Assembly (NCBI RefSeq): GCF_029784135.1
Contig: NC_073746.1
Span: forward strand, 242,861,807-242,925,806
Direction of reading: 5' to 3'
DNA: 64,000 nucleotides
Source of the DNA: Toxorhynchites rutilus septentrionalis
Lineage: Eukaryota > Arthropoda > Insecta > Diptera > Culicidae
The notes under the pieces are model-generated. The model was not told where the DNA came from. It worked only from the letters and a program-made list of their open reading frames with translations, and made no database searches. The translations under genes and the position numbers were made by a program. Numbering within the stretch: position 1 is the first letter of the stretch; each line of letters begins with the position of its first letter. Below are positions 44,138 through 55,076 of this stretch, in pieces.

Positions 44138-44344
44138 ATATCAGTTACTCGGTTGCGGTTACTCGATCCGAGGAATTACGAACGTACCCATACCATGAAA
44201 TTTAACATTTGATCTGTATGTATGGGGTAAACAGGTGACTAGCAAAAAAAAAACTTTGAAGTAGCTCGGTTGCGGTAGCCCCATACATGCAAATCAAAAG
44301 TTTACTCGCAACCGAGTAACTGACAACGTATAAACCCGGCTTAA

Positions 44345-44785
44345 CTGCTGGAATCTATTTCAAGAGTCTTATGAGAGAAAACGGGATGTATGTACGCGTG
44401 AGGTCATAAGAGAGAGAGAAAGTTTGGGAGAAAATTCATATGAAATATGAGTCGAAACATGCGTCGAAAAAAGACAAGTTTGTTGCCACATCCTGTGCTG
44501 AAAAATTGACTGAGTTAGGAGCGAAAATTGTTTGTTTGAAAGTTTGAAAGAACGGGCTGCCGATTATGCATTTTATTCAGTTACCGTTACAAGTATCGAC
44601 AACTAGGAAATTTTTTTTTCTTTCTTTATTAAAGAGATTTTCAGCCAAAGGCTGGTTCATCTCTAACACACTAGGAAAAATGTTAATGCACTCCAGTCGA
44701 ATAATGCTGATTTTTCTCGAAGATTTTGGCACTTCAAAGCACATGAAAGAATTCTCCAATTTTCTATACCTCATTCAGTTTCGTT
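44345..44785. other. Unassigned spacer
   Basis: No motif was recognised. It may include upstream parts of the hAT relic that follows, too decayed to read. Confidence 0.3.
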
Positions 44786-45076
44786 GATGTGCATGAAGAT
44801 GAAATTTATTGAAACGCAGTGTGATTTGGAGCTGTGTGACGACCATGATGTCTTGGATTTCTACTCCAGTTTTGTTCCAGAAGCGCGATTCCCAGAACTA
44901 ATAAAACATGCTAATTTTATTAATTATATACACACAAATATTTTTTAACAATTGTTTCAGTTATGAAAGAAGAGAAATCAAAGAGAAGGAACAAAATCAC
45001 TGACAGTCAGTTGCAAAACACGCTTCGCATCGCTATCTCTCACATTCAAGCTGATTTAGATAAAATGGCTCAATAA
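44786..45076 (+). pseudogene. hAT transposase C-terminal relic
   Basis: Readable pieces are FIETQCDLELCDDHDVLDFY then FVPEARFPELIKHANFI, typical of the region before the hAT dimerisation domain. After stops near 44945 comes KSKRRNKITDSQLQNTLRIA then ISHIQADLDKMAQ and a stop at 45076, the hAT C-terminal motif. Between them the expected Cys-Glu-x-x-F-S segment is lost. No terminal repeats were found. Confidence 0.65.
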
Positions 45077-45112
45077 AAGTGGTTCGAAAGAAATCGAAAC
45101 GGTGTTGGAGTA

Positions 45113-45838
45113 GGGGAGCCGCGGGTAAGACGGACAGTGGGGGTATAATGGACAGGTGGTTGATTTGTATAGTTGCATTATGAATTTCAAATTTCTGTTG
45201 ATGAGAAACCTTTCTACATGTTATTTTGTAATATTTAAACCATCATATGACAATGAATACTGATCAAAAGTGGAATAGAGAAACAAAAACCGAAAATCGA
45301 ACATGATTCCGCGTGTAGATGTAACTTTTGCGGCTTCGTTATTAAGCATTTTGAGTGGTTTAATTGCAAAATTGAATTCGCTGATGGTTATATTTCGGTT
45401 TGTGAGTTAACTGAGAAGCGATATTAGGTATGTACGGAAAAGTAAATTCATTCGTCACTTTTATAATCACATCCATTGCATGAAGGAAAGTGAAAGGAAG
45501 AATCTTGATCTTTTTTGTATATTGCTTTCTCTTTTTGTTCTATTTCAGTTACTGGACGCACAAACACCGAAAGAGAGTGAATTTATTCCTCTCGCGAGCG
45601 ATAAACTTCTACGCTCCGTATATTATGAACCTGTCCATATCCCCCCCACTACATGTCCATTATACCCGCACCGATAAAAATGTTCTACTTTTCGGCTTGT
45701 TTCATTTTCAGTAAAAAATATGGAAAAACACATTTTTATAAAACATTTGGCCAGTTATTTCGAAAACCAGTATATTGAACTGTAAGGAACTGCTTTTAAA
45801 TTTTTGAAAACATCCGTCCGTCTTACTCCCATCTCCCC
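45113..45838. mobile_element. MITE, 726 bp, TA-flanked (GGGGAG... ends)
   Basis: The left end is GGGGAGCCGCGGGTAAGACG and the right end, reversed, is GGGGAGATGGGAGTAAGACG. TA lies at 45111-45112 and 45839-45840. A second, internal inverted pair (GGTATAATGGACA near 45145 against its inverse near 45655) reinforces the symmetry. No transposase is present. The superfamily is probably Tc1/mariner-like, from the TA alone. Confidence 0.8.
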
Positions 45839-45982
45839 TATGTTTGTAATGAAATATTGTCTATGTTGAAACAAACAATTGTAGTTCGTATCAGACAGAC
45901 AGTCGTGTAGTTCGATGTTCCCCTTCAGTCTCACCAAGTTTCGTGGTCCCATCAGTACTTGTTCGGTTTCCAAGCAACGGTA

Positions 45983-46172
45983 ATGTTCAGTCTGTACGAG
46001 AAGCGTGTGGCAATTGTCACGTTATTTAAGTGCGGAAAAACGTCAAAACAGATCTACGAGCTGCTCTAACCGTTTTCTATCAACGAACGATTCATGTTCC
46101 GTACACTACAACATTACAAAGAAACAGCTGATGTGGGCGATAGGCCCAGAAAAAGACGTCCGAGGTCGTTAC
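45983..46172 (+). pseudogene. mariner transposase N-terminal fragment
   Basis: The start at 45983 reads MFSLYEKRVAIVTLFKCG then KTSKQIYELL, a stop, and in the same frame INERFMFRTLQHYKETADVG then DRPRKRRPRS. This is the paired HTH of a mariner transposase. It fits as the missing N-terminus of the family at 32275-32985. Only the first 60 or so residues remain. Confidence 0.75.
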
Positions 46173-46309
46173 AAATCGACTCTTCCGCCCCCGGATGTGT
46201 TGCAGACTCTTCCCTGGGTGCAATTGTTGCTACTTTTATGACGGAAGGGGGGTTCGAATCAACTCTTCCGTCCCGGGTGCAAAAGCTTCACTCGACGCCA
46301 CTGAGTACA

Positions 46310-48058
46310 TTTATACGCTTAAGAATAAAGGAAATGCTACTAATGTACAAAATTAAAAAGAAGAGGGCAAGAAGGCCAAGATGGGATGCTTGGGGCACTC
46401 CCGAAGTGACTTTAATGCGGTTTGAATGGTTGTTTTGGAAACGAACAATTTGTTCGCGTTATATTAAATATGAGTTAAGCCATTTCAAAAGACTGTGTGC
46501 TATTCCTATTTTTTTCAGTTTTAAGATTACTAATGGGATGTCAAATGCTTTACTGAAGTCCGTGTAGAGCTTGTATGTATTTGCTATTGTCCATTGAATT
46601 AAGTAAAAAGGTGACGAATTCTAATAGCTTAGTTGATGTAGAGTGGCATTTGAAAAAACCGTGTTGTCTACATGTAATTCGACTTTTTACTTGTTGAAAG
46701 ATTTTTACATTGATAATTGATTCAAATAATTTATGAATGCAAGAGATAATAGCAATTCCACGGTAACTACGGATGTCAGACTTTGAGCCTGATTGGAAGA
46801 TAGGCTCTAAGAAAGATTGTTTCCATTTGTCCGGGAATATTCCAGTTTTTAATAACATATTAATAGAAAATGAAGAGGAGGTGTAAGTTCGTCTGCCAGG
46901 TTTTTGAGGATTACGGGTGCAATTTCGTCAGGACCTGGGCTTTTGGATGGGTTTAGACTTTTTAGTGTTTTATATATTTCCTGATGTGCGATATTGTTCA
47001 CAGATATGTCGTTGGAAAATTCTGGTAGAAATGAAAAGTACTTTCGGTCACTGGTTTTCTCGGAGAATATGGTATAGACTTCACGTAATTGAAAAAGTTC
47101 TTCGGACAGGATTTGACCTTCCGATTGTATTCTTCATATGCGATATTTATGGCCGAATTCAGTTTTTGACAAATGAGGCGGTAATTAAAAAAAATTGATT
47201 CGGTTTTGTTAGTTTTTACTTTTTGAGTGCTTTTTGTTTTTGGTTTTTTAAATTCTTCATTTCGTTGAATTCTGTCTCGGGATTAAAATAGAAACTCGAC
47301 TGTTTGATCTGAGCACTCGAATATGAATAACTTCTCATTTTATTATCGCTTCGTTCAGACCTTCGTCTGCGTTTATGGCATTTCACCATAACTGAATCGG
47401 TGACCGTTAAACGGAATATACACACTAATTACATTTTACACATTATACCATTCAAGGTATATATACAATAATTACGAACACATCACATTTATGGATTGAA
47501 CCACTGAGGATATTTGTATTCGCGACTTCTACGTCCTCTTTTCTTCAAGGTGAATTCTGAAATTATGTTATTTAGAAATTCGTGAAATTTTTGTACAGAT
47601 TTGTTGACATTTTCTTCGTTACTAAGCATATGTTCCCAATATATTGTACGTAGAATACATTTAATTGCTTTGAAATTAGTCTTATTGTGTTCCGGAACTT
47701 CTACATACTCACAGTCGGCAGGCAATTGCTTTTTTTGCGTAAAAATAGCGTATTTGTATTCTATCGCTGTGTGGAAAGTTCCGTTTCTCCAGAGCGGAGT
47801 CATGGATTCGTACACACAGAAGTATCCAGTCATATTTGTAAATAAAATGTCTAAATATATATTTTGACTGTTTTTTACGTGGTTCATTTGATTAGGACCG
47901 AGAAGAGCAATTTCGTCGAAAATGAATTGTAGAGTATCATTTTTGCCGACGATTAGAAATAGAATGGATTCATTTTCGTTGTCAATCAAATAATCTGCTT
48001 TGTTTTGATTAAAATTGCCATATATTTGGGATTTTGGTTCTGGTTCTAATTTTGACAT
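46310..48058 (-). pseudogene. Jockey/CR1-like LINE ORF2 fragment (endonuclease end to RT)
   Basis: From 48058 downwards the minus strand gives an endonuclease C-terminal region (LLGPNQMNHVKNSQN, ILFTNMTGYF, the final His motif as HTAIEY) ending PQWFNP. The linker LKNQKQKALKK (about 47225) follows, then PSKSPGPDEIAPVIL across frames. The reverse transcriptase pieces are FPDKWKQSFLEPIFQSGSKS, FSKAFD and GVPQASHLG. It is truncated at both ends, with a foreign stretch of about 200 bases between WFN and the linker. There is no sign of RNase H. It differs from the LINE at 38-44 kb. Confidence 0.85.
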
Positions 48059-48164
48059 TATACTTTGTACACTCCGAAAAAATAATTTTTATGATTTCTT
48101 ATGCGCGTAGGCTCTGCAGGTTTAGTATTTTTACAAAAAAAAACATTGGCTTTAATTTAATATG

Positions 48165-48235
48165 TCGATCATCTGAATCGGTCCAGTAGTTCAAAAGTTA
48201 CGAGTTTTCGAAAAAAGTCATTTTAGGAAAAAAAA
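48165..48235 (+). repeat. Short dispersed repeat, copy 2
   Basis: ATCTGAATCGGT and GTTCAAAAGTTA followed by GAAAAAAGTCATTTTAGG pair with 37860-37925. A run of about 15 A and then GGGGGG follows. Confidence 0.6.
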
Positions 48236-48259
48236 AAAAAAAGGGGGGAAAATTGGTTT

Positions 48260-49437
48260 TCTGGACCACCCTGTAAATGGGCACCCTTATGAAAAAATAA
48301 AAAAAATACGAGTCTAATATTTTGCGATAAGGAACAAATCTACCACTTTGCACGGAAATCCGAGAGCCACTCAACCAGGTCTTTCTTAGTCGCTTGATGA
48401 AATCTTTGCTAGTTATTGATATTGTGCTGGACGACGATGATGTTTACCCGTTACTTTTCGTTACCGCGGCTTTGTTTTCTGTGACGATGATTTTTTTCTG
48501 CACCCGTTGTTTTCGAAGTTATAATCAATATAAGATCCATTTGTATAGTTTACCTATACGCAAGAAGTTCAACCTCACCTCTTACTACTCTGCATAGTAC
48601 TTTATATCTCACGTATGTTTTGAAAACCATTAAATGAATCGTCTCCGATTTATATAAACTAACAGCACTCAATGCACACCATTAAACGCACAGCGGACCC
48701 TACCTAGCGCAAAATGTCAACGTCATTCATTTATCCATCAATCCATCTCCCGACTCTCGAGGCGTGTTACAGCATCCCTCATTTCCTCCGCTCGCGCGAA
48801 CGAGCACGAACACAGCTCAACTCGGAAAGGAAAATTGAGGGAGGGAATATCAGCTGACAGAAGTGGATGTGGGGATATCACGTGGTTCCGAAAATCAACT
48901 TGACGTATCGCGCCGCTTCTGCTACTGTTGGCTTTCCGAGGGGTTGCAACAATGACAGATTATTAGCATCTCATCGTGGTGGACAATTAATCAAATCAAA
49001 TGGTTTGATAGAGACTAAACAATAGCGGTATACGACACGGGGTGTGGGTGAGATTTCTTTACTCAGCGGAGGGTCAGAGAAACTTGAAGTTAATTTGCTT
49101 CAGATTGAGTCTCTTTTGAATCCACAAATCAATTTCTGAATAATATTCAATGCTCATTACGTTTTAAACCTTTATGAAATTACAAGCTCTTGGAGAAATA
49201 ATCAATTATCTTTAATCTGTAATAACCGTGCATAACTAGCGACGGCATCATTAATCGCCATTGACTTGTCGCACGATTCGTCACTTCATCCGGCGGTCAG
49301 CTTAATTGAAGAGTGATAACAACCGCCACTTAATGGAGATAACATCAGCTCAGCGAATATCCTTCCGTCGCGATTTCTTCCCGCAAGACATTAGCGTTCA
49401 TAAAATTTGCATAATTTCCCCACAATTTGCACTTTGA

Positions 49438-49476
<39 letters not shown>

Positions 49477-51225
49477 ATTGCTTGACTTCTCGAGACAACG
49501 AGGGTGATTAATTTAAGGAAATTTCCCGTGCAGCCAACGATAAACAAGCGCGATATCGTTGACAAGCGTTTATTAATATTCTAACATTCGCTGGAAGACG
49601 TACTCTCGGTACCGATGAATGGTTATGGTCATCATAAAATCACTTTATTGGCCATTGATGGAGAGTTCGCCGGAGGTGAGTTAATTGATTACTACAAATA
49701 TTTATTGGTCATTACCGTGCATCGATGGTGGAGATCGTAAATGATAGAGCGGCTGTGCAAGATAGCTATCATTACCGGTGAGCGTTGATTGAGATGCACT
49801 CAAGCTCTTTTCCCGCTGCTGCATGTGCCAAAATGAACTTCTTCCTTCATGTAATGCTGGAGAATTTTACCAGTTTGAATAAAATGAGTTAAATGAACAT
49901 ACTTACAAATACTAAATAATAACGAACAAGACATTTTTGGCAATCAGAAAGATTTGTGTCCATCCAAGATATTTTAGAATAATACGATTTTCATGGAACT
50001 TTACAACAAATGACACCTTAACTATTGATAGTGAGTCCTATCAATGTCGCACATCTCTTGCTACAATGACCTACAGTCTTACACACAACTTCGCAACCCG
50101 TATGTTGCTGCACAACATCTGCAGCATATTCCAGCGCATTATACAAACTGCTAGACGAACACGTACACTCAAAACCTTTCAGAAGGCGTTCCCACCGTCT
50201 GGGTTTTCTTTTCCACAGTGCCAATGGAGCACCCGTTTTCCATCGCATCCTTTCAAATAATGACCGCAATCGATGCTCATTTGCAGCCAATCCAGGGGCG
50301 AGTACTTATCATTCCTCGAATGCCACGAAATCCTTCAACAATGGCTTGCATATCCCTCGAAATTGGTCAATTCCTGCGAACCAGTGCCATTTCTCGACCC
50401 ATTAGAACTCACTTATTGCCCCTCGCCGCCAATGTAGAAGGCAGACCACCATAACCAAATTAGCATTTTTTCGCAGCAAATCCGTGAAACGAAACAGAAG
50501 CGTTAAATTAGCATAGATATCCATCATCATTACAATTATCATAATAAAGCAACAGCGAAGGAAGCTAATAATCCGTCCGGCTGCTGGATGCCGGAGAGTT
50601 GTTTACAGAAGGGATAACGAAGAGGGAGCGATTCAATTTTACGCATAACAATGATTCCACTTGTCGGGAGGAAGGAACGACTCGGGTTGACTTCTTCCCT
50701 GGTTCTCGCGGAACGGAACGAATTTTCGCTAGTCGCAGATTGGTCTTGCTCTGCCTCTCGCTCTCTCTCTCTCTAACCGACGTGTACCTACCAGAGATCA
50801 CCGGATCCTTCCTGGCGGGCGGAAAGCCAACCGAACGTAAAACGTAGACCAGAGCAATTTGCATTCAAATGTGAACGGAAGTGCGGTTATCAATATTCAA
50901 TAAATAAATAAGGCTCGAAATAATGAATGTTGGTCGGTGCCTCGGTGACGCAACCACGGTCGGAAGGATCGCTTGTGGCAGGGTTGTCTCGTGAGATTGG
51001 TTATTTAGCTCTCTGATGAAGTCTATGAATTGTAATAAGAAATATCATTCCTAGTAGAGTAGAAAGAATTTCAGAACAGTCGAAAAGTTTTTAGTATTGG
51101 AATTCATTTTATTTCTCTTTTCTTTAAATAATATTCGATTCTGATCAATGAAATCTGGGTAATCAATACAAAGTAAGCTTATGTCATTCAAATCTTATTT
51201 TATGAAACCTTTTTCAATTGTATTT
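48260..51225. other. Unassigned stretch with single-copy appearance
   Basis: I found no transposon proteins or terminal repeats over nearly 3 kb, unusual for this window. It contains a long (GA) run at 49441-49473, a (CT) run near 50757-50776, and alternating GC-rich and AT-rich blocks. Frames such as 50018-50290 (minus) have no recognised domain. It may be host intron or regulatory DNA. Confidence 0.4.
49441..49473. repeat. (GA)n microsatellite
   Basis: An uninterrupted run of about 16 GA units. Confidence 0.97.
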
Positions 51226-51229
51226 CTAT

Positions 51230-52310
51230 TACTACAGTAATATATTATAAATAAAAATACCATTTTCTTCTTCGTTGTCGCGTTGTCCGGACCATTGTTT
51301 GTAATAACTTTATAGCCCGGTGATGTATATTGAGTATTCTATGCCCATGAGTGCTCTCTTGGGAAGTTCGTGTAGCTTATCCCATTGGGAGAATGGGGAA
51401 GTGCATTCGAGGAAGTGACGCGGGCTTCTAAAGAAGACATATATGGGGAGCATAGCAGTAAGATCGCGACTATTCAAGCTCTATCATCTGATATGCGTGA
51501 GTATATTTTTTCGATCTTCTAAATCAGCAGCCAGGTTAATTCGTTGATTGAATCTTTTACATAATCACACAACATGCTCGATGTTATGACATCCTGGACC
51601 ACAATTACATAAATTGTTACTAGCAAGACCTAACAAAAACGGAATTGAGTACGAATTGATTGGGCAACATACAATACAATAACTAATAAATGCCTTTTAT
51701 CGGAGAATGGAGAATAATTCTTTATACGCATCAACTATCATTGTGAGCTAACGCCCGAATTTAGGCAAAAAGATTGCTCATTGGGTCGGAAAGCGAGTGG
51801 TCAGTGCATCGAAAGAAAACATACACATTTGAATCGTCAAATTGTTTACTTTTTTTACTACATTCACTGTTCAAAAAAAAAGCTGAATAAATTCTCTGTC
51901 TAATGGTATATAACACAATATATGTCGCAATAACGATTTTGAGTACTATGCGTTTGAAAACTCTTAATGAATCGTTACATTTTTCTTAGAGTGACCCCTA
52001 GGGTGCCTTTGAAAATGGTCATTTCTAATTTCAAAAAGTTATCTCATAAAAAATGTTCACCACCTCGAAAAAGCACCCTAAGCCACATATTAGCTTAATC
52101 GGACTTAAGGGAGAGTGACGCAAAGCGGTGGAAGTTTGAGTTTCTTGAAAATCGAAAAATCACCCAAGGGAAAGTAAAGGAAATCGGGGTTTTGAAAAAA
52201 AAAATTATGCCAAATATTTAAAATTGCATTTTAGGGTCGATTTTTTCCCATACATTCATTGGCACCCTAGTGACCCCGCTATATAAAAATCAAAGACATA
52301 GTCCTATGTA
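51230..52310 (-). repeat. Composite repeat, longer relative of 3964-4569
   Basis: It shares with the 4-kb copy both the LINE 3' end (TAACTTTATAGCC... side) and the second segment (GCGTTTGAAAACTCTTAATG, TAGAGTGACCCC, and the hairpin near 52289). It has extra sequence between these and within the second segment. Two copies with the same join show that the combination moved or was duplicated as a unit. Confidence 0.6.
51308..51700 (-). pseudogene. LINE ORF2 C-terminus with Cys-His motif
   Basis: The minus strand reads GLASNNLCNCGPGCHNIEHV (51630-51571). This is the Cys-Cys-His-type motif near the C-terminus of I/LOA-type ORF2, the very part deleted from the LINE at 43.5 kb. It continues KRFNQRINLAADLEDRKNIL and, in another frame, RDLTAMLPIYVFF. 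The remainder is 3' UTR-like. Truncated, with stops. Confidence 0.65.
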
Positions 52311-52727
52311 AAAACTGATATCAATTGTTTTTCACCGTGAAAAAATGTTATTATCGTACAGAGTAAATACATTTCGATATTACGAGAGTATTTGTGGTAA
52401 AAGTACATAAAATTCGCGTCAAAAAGTAATACATTGCTTCCCTTCCCAACTATGGTAGTATAATCATTGGTGCGAATCACTTCACGCACCTTTACAAGCT
52501 TCCTGGATTTCAGTCCACAGTTCACAGGGTTCTCGATTTTTTAGACAGTCTGCTCCAGGGCCTTTACCTAAATTAAATTTTATGTTCTTGAATACTGAGA
52601 GAGAGGAGTTAGGCCGTTAGTTGTGATCACCCTTATGTCAGCGTGAAATGGTGAACTAAGGAGAAGTATTGAAATCTGTAGAAAATTTTAACATGACATT
52701 TTTTTTTCAAGACTTTGAGATAATTTT
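52311..52727. other. Unassigned spacer
   Basis: No gene or repeat was recognised between the composite repeat and the hairpin module. Confidence 0.3.
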
Positions 52728-52757
52728 GACGTCGGACTACGTCTTTCATTTCTATAC
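52728..52757 (+). repeat. Hairpin module GACGTCGGACTACGTC
   Basis: A near-palindrome of 16 bases followed by TTTCATTTCTATA. The same module occurs on the minus strand at about 4540-4567 and 52285-52308 (TTTGATTTCTATA and TTTGATTTTTATA), and the palindrome alone at 56736-56751. Confidence 0.7.
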
Positions 52758-52809
52758 TGAAGTGTAATCTGAAAGCATGCTATTGAAATCACAAAAGTCA
52801 TAAGCGAGT

Positions 52810-53335
52810 GCCAGCTGGGTAATCAACTCAGTTATAGTTATACAGCTGTTAGAGCATGTTATGCTCAAGATTGGTGTGGTGATGCTATCTTCGTTCATCA
52901 AGAAAGCGCTGATGAACGGAGTCACCACCAAGAACCTGTTTAGGCAAACAAAGGGCACTGGTGCGTCGTGTTTGTTCAAGCCAAAAAGGCCAAAAAAGAG
53001 CTCATCGGAGAGAAGAATGGTACCGTTAAGAATACGACCAAGAAAGCACCAGTATTGAAAAGGGCACCGTTTCCAGGAATAAAGGCAGGGCATCTTTATT
53101 CCCGAAAGCGGTGCCCTAAATAATCTGCCGCTGCTACCGGAGAACAGAAAACAGTAACCGCTGCAAAAAAAAACGGAACATGTTGCTGTGAAGAAGGTGA
53201 ATGTTTTTAGTACTGCTGGTGTGGTTGCCCGAAGAAAAAGTCAAATAAATCCTCAAAAATCGCTACACAGAAGCCGAAAATGCCGGAGTCATAGAAATTA
53301 GCAACGGCTTCGAAAACAAAACTACCATCTCCACA
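52810..53335 (+). pseudogene. Histone H1 pseudogene
   Basis: The frame from 52861 contains LSSFIKKALMNGVTTKNLF then RQTKGTGASCLFKPKRPKK. This matches the end of the H1 winged-helix domain, where the family reads QTKGxGASGSFKL. Downstream, all frames in turn show the Lys/Ala-rich H1 tail (for example AAATGEQKTVTAAKKN, KKKSNKSSKIATQKPKMPES and KLATASKTK), broken by several frameshifts and stops. The first half of the globular domain is nearly unreadable. H1 binds linker DNA at the nucleosome; this copy cannot encode it. The 3' stem-loop follows about 50 bases after the tail. Confidence 0.8.
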
Positions 53336-53385
53336 TAACACGCACAACACGAGAGATTTTGTTGTGTTTTCAGCAAATCATATCC

Positions 53386-53425
53386 AGTCCTTTTCAGAAC
53401 TGCAAATTGCTTCGAAGCGAAAGAG
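53386..53425 (+). promoter_or_regulatory. Histone 3' stem-loop and downstream purine element (relic)
   Basis: The stem AGTCCT (53386-53391), loop TTTC and stem AGAACT (53396-53401) form the replication-dependent histone stem-loop with one mismatched pair. A purine-rich block, GAAGCGAAAGAG (53414-53425), sits where the histone downstream element that pairs with U7 snRNA is expected. Confidence 0.7.
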
Positions 53426-54185
53426 TTTATAAAATACTGCGATGAAATACATTCTTTCTGTAATTTCTTCGATCAAGTGCAATAAACGTAAGATCTTTCG
53501 AGAACTTATTTCGGGTACAATGGATCTTTAGAAAGACAATTCATCCCCGCTCGACTCTCGTACAAACGATGTTCACTCAACAATTTCTCAAACGCGAAAT
53601 GGGTGTTGCGAGCGCAATATTTATGTACACTGATTGGAAGTGACAGAAATTTCGCCTTTTGGAAATGGAATACAAATTAGATCACACTCAAAGGGAAGAA
53701 ATGCTCTTGCCCCTCTTTTGTTGGCGAGACTGATTGGTTCACCTTCACTATCGGTCAATTCAGTGATACTGCTGTCTTGATTGCGGGTCGCTATGTCAAA
53801 GTTGAAATTTACGCATGAATGATCCACCAGCGATGGGCAGGAATATAACGGCAAAGACGTCGAGAGACTCATCTTCTCTTCATCTCATCTTCATCCGAAT
53901 CGCGATCACTGTCTATTAAAAATGCAAACACAGTTGATCCTGCATCCGTTTTGTCAATCTAGTGTTATTTCTATTGGAAACGAAAAACTTCCCTCAAAAT
54001 GCACCTGTGAGAAATTAATGTTGACACTTCACACTAGGGGATTAGCACTTATTCTATGTATTCCACATACGCTGCATATTCGCATTGCATCGGAGAGTTT
54101 CCAATCATCGCCAACATTGCATAAATCGATCCACTGAGCTTTCAGCAATAAATCAATCGGAAACCGGTGATATTATAGGTTGGGT
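53426..54185. other. Unassigned; possible histone-cluster spacer
   Basis: No coding region was recognised. Since it follows the histone downstream element it may be copied histone spacer. The TTGCGAGCGCAATATTTATG block near 53606 could be a decayed promoter region, but this is a guess. Confidence 0.3.
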
Positions 54186-54189
54186 TGAG

Positions 54190-54530
54190 ATTTTGACGTG
54201 GAACTGCATCTAACCGGAATATATGGGGGGTCAAATGAAAATCTAAACACAGAACTTGCAAAAAGAAATGAACGATTTCGAATGTTTATAACTCGACCAT
54301 TTCTTAATAGATCGGAAGGATGTTTGCATCAATTGATAGGAAATAAATATTTGCAACTACCACAATTGCAACACATCTCGACGTTTCATGGAATTTTAAG
54401 TCATTTGGCATCAACATTTTTTTCGAAATGTCCGATAATGATAATTTTTCAAAAAGGGGGATGTTTCTGAGAAGCTTTGACTATGTTAATCATCGATCGA
54501 GCTTCTACTTGCTGCAATTACGGCCTCCAC
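54190..54530 (-). mobile_element. mariner 3'-end fragment
   Basis: On the minus strand LVEAVIAASRSSIDD then a stop (54528-54484) corresponds to the C-terminus of the mariner at 32275-32985, with the nucleotide block GAGGCCGTAATT shared. The adjoining non-coding blocks (TTTATAACTCGACCATTTC, TCGACGTTTCATG) are shared with 32145-32205 and 6195-6375. Confidence 0.6.
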
Positions 54531-55072
54531 AAGCAATTGTTTCATTCAATCAATGATTTATGCAATACAAATAAATGATTACTAATCCAACCCAATTTGA
54601 AGCTTGCGGACTTCTGCCCCATCGCCTTACCTGGCGCCTCATCTTCGCTGGACCGCAATGAATGAAATTGCACCGGGTGGCAAAAGGCAAACACTAATCA
54701 AAGCTGTTTAATCAAAACAAGAAAAGATGCGTAATGTCGGGGACATAACCGGAGAGGCGTAGGATGAGAGACAAAGGATGACAAAAATATAAATATTGCT
54801 TCATTTTCATTTGCTCAAATTCCACTTCAAAAAAACAAGCTGTAAATACGTAATTCATTGTTTGGCTTCTCATTCACATTTATATGCAATGCAGGTGTAA
54901 TGTAGACAAACTAGATGCGTAAACCATTATCAAAGTAGCGGAGCAATAAAACTTCCAAATTAACTCTCTGTCTAGAGCGACTCTGAAACACTGAATTTAT
55001 TGAATATCAAATTAGTTTTTCAGTATGACTACATCTCAATCCACATCTCAAATAAATAATCCACAAATTTGT
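54531..55072. other. Unassigned spacer
   Basis: No element or gene was recognised. 54600-54700 is GC-richer and may be single-copy. Confidence 0.3.
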
Positions 55073-55076
55073 TTAA

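Larger units (their letters stand above)
38258..44343. mobile_element. MITE split by the LINE insertion
   Basis: The left arm begins ACCGGGTTTATACAATATC. The right arm ends GTATAAACCCGGCTTAA, and reversed it begins GCCGGGTTTATAC then TCAGTTACTCGGTTGCG. Once the LINE and one duplication are removed, the arms form a MITE of about 220 bp. Its interior contains CGGTTGCGGTA repeats. Its superfamily and target duplication are uncertain. Confidence 0.65.

Noticed and set aside
50018..50290. 90-codon minus-strand frame as a host exon
   Set aside because: No domain recognised and no convincing splice context; left as unassigned DNA.
53621..53872. Another histone gene next to the H1 relic
   Set aside because: The 83-codon minus-strand frame has no histone-fold sequence; at most the region is histone spacer.
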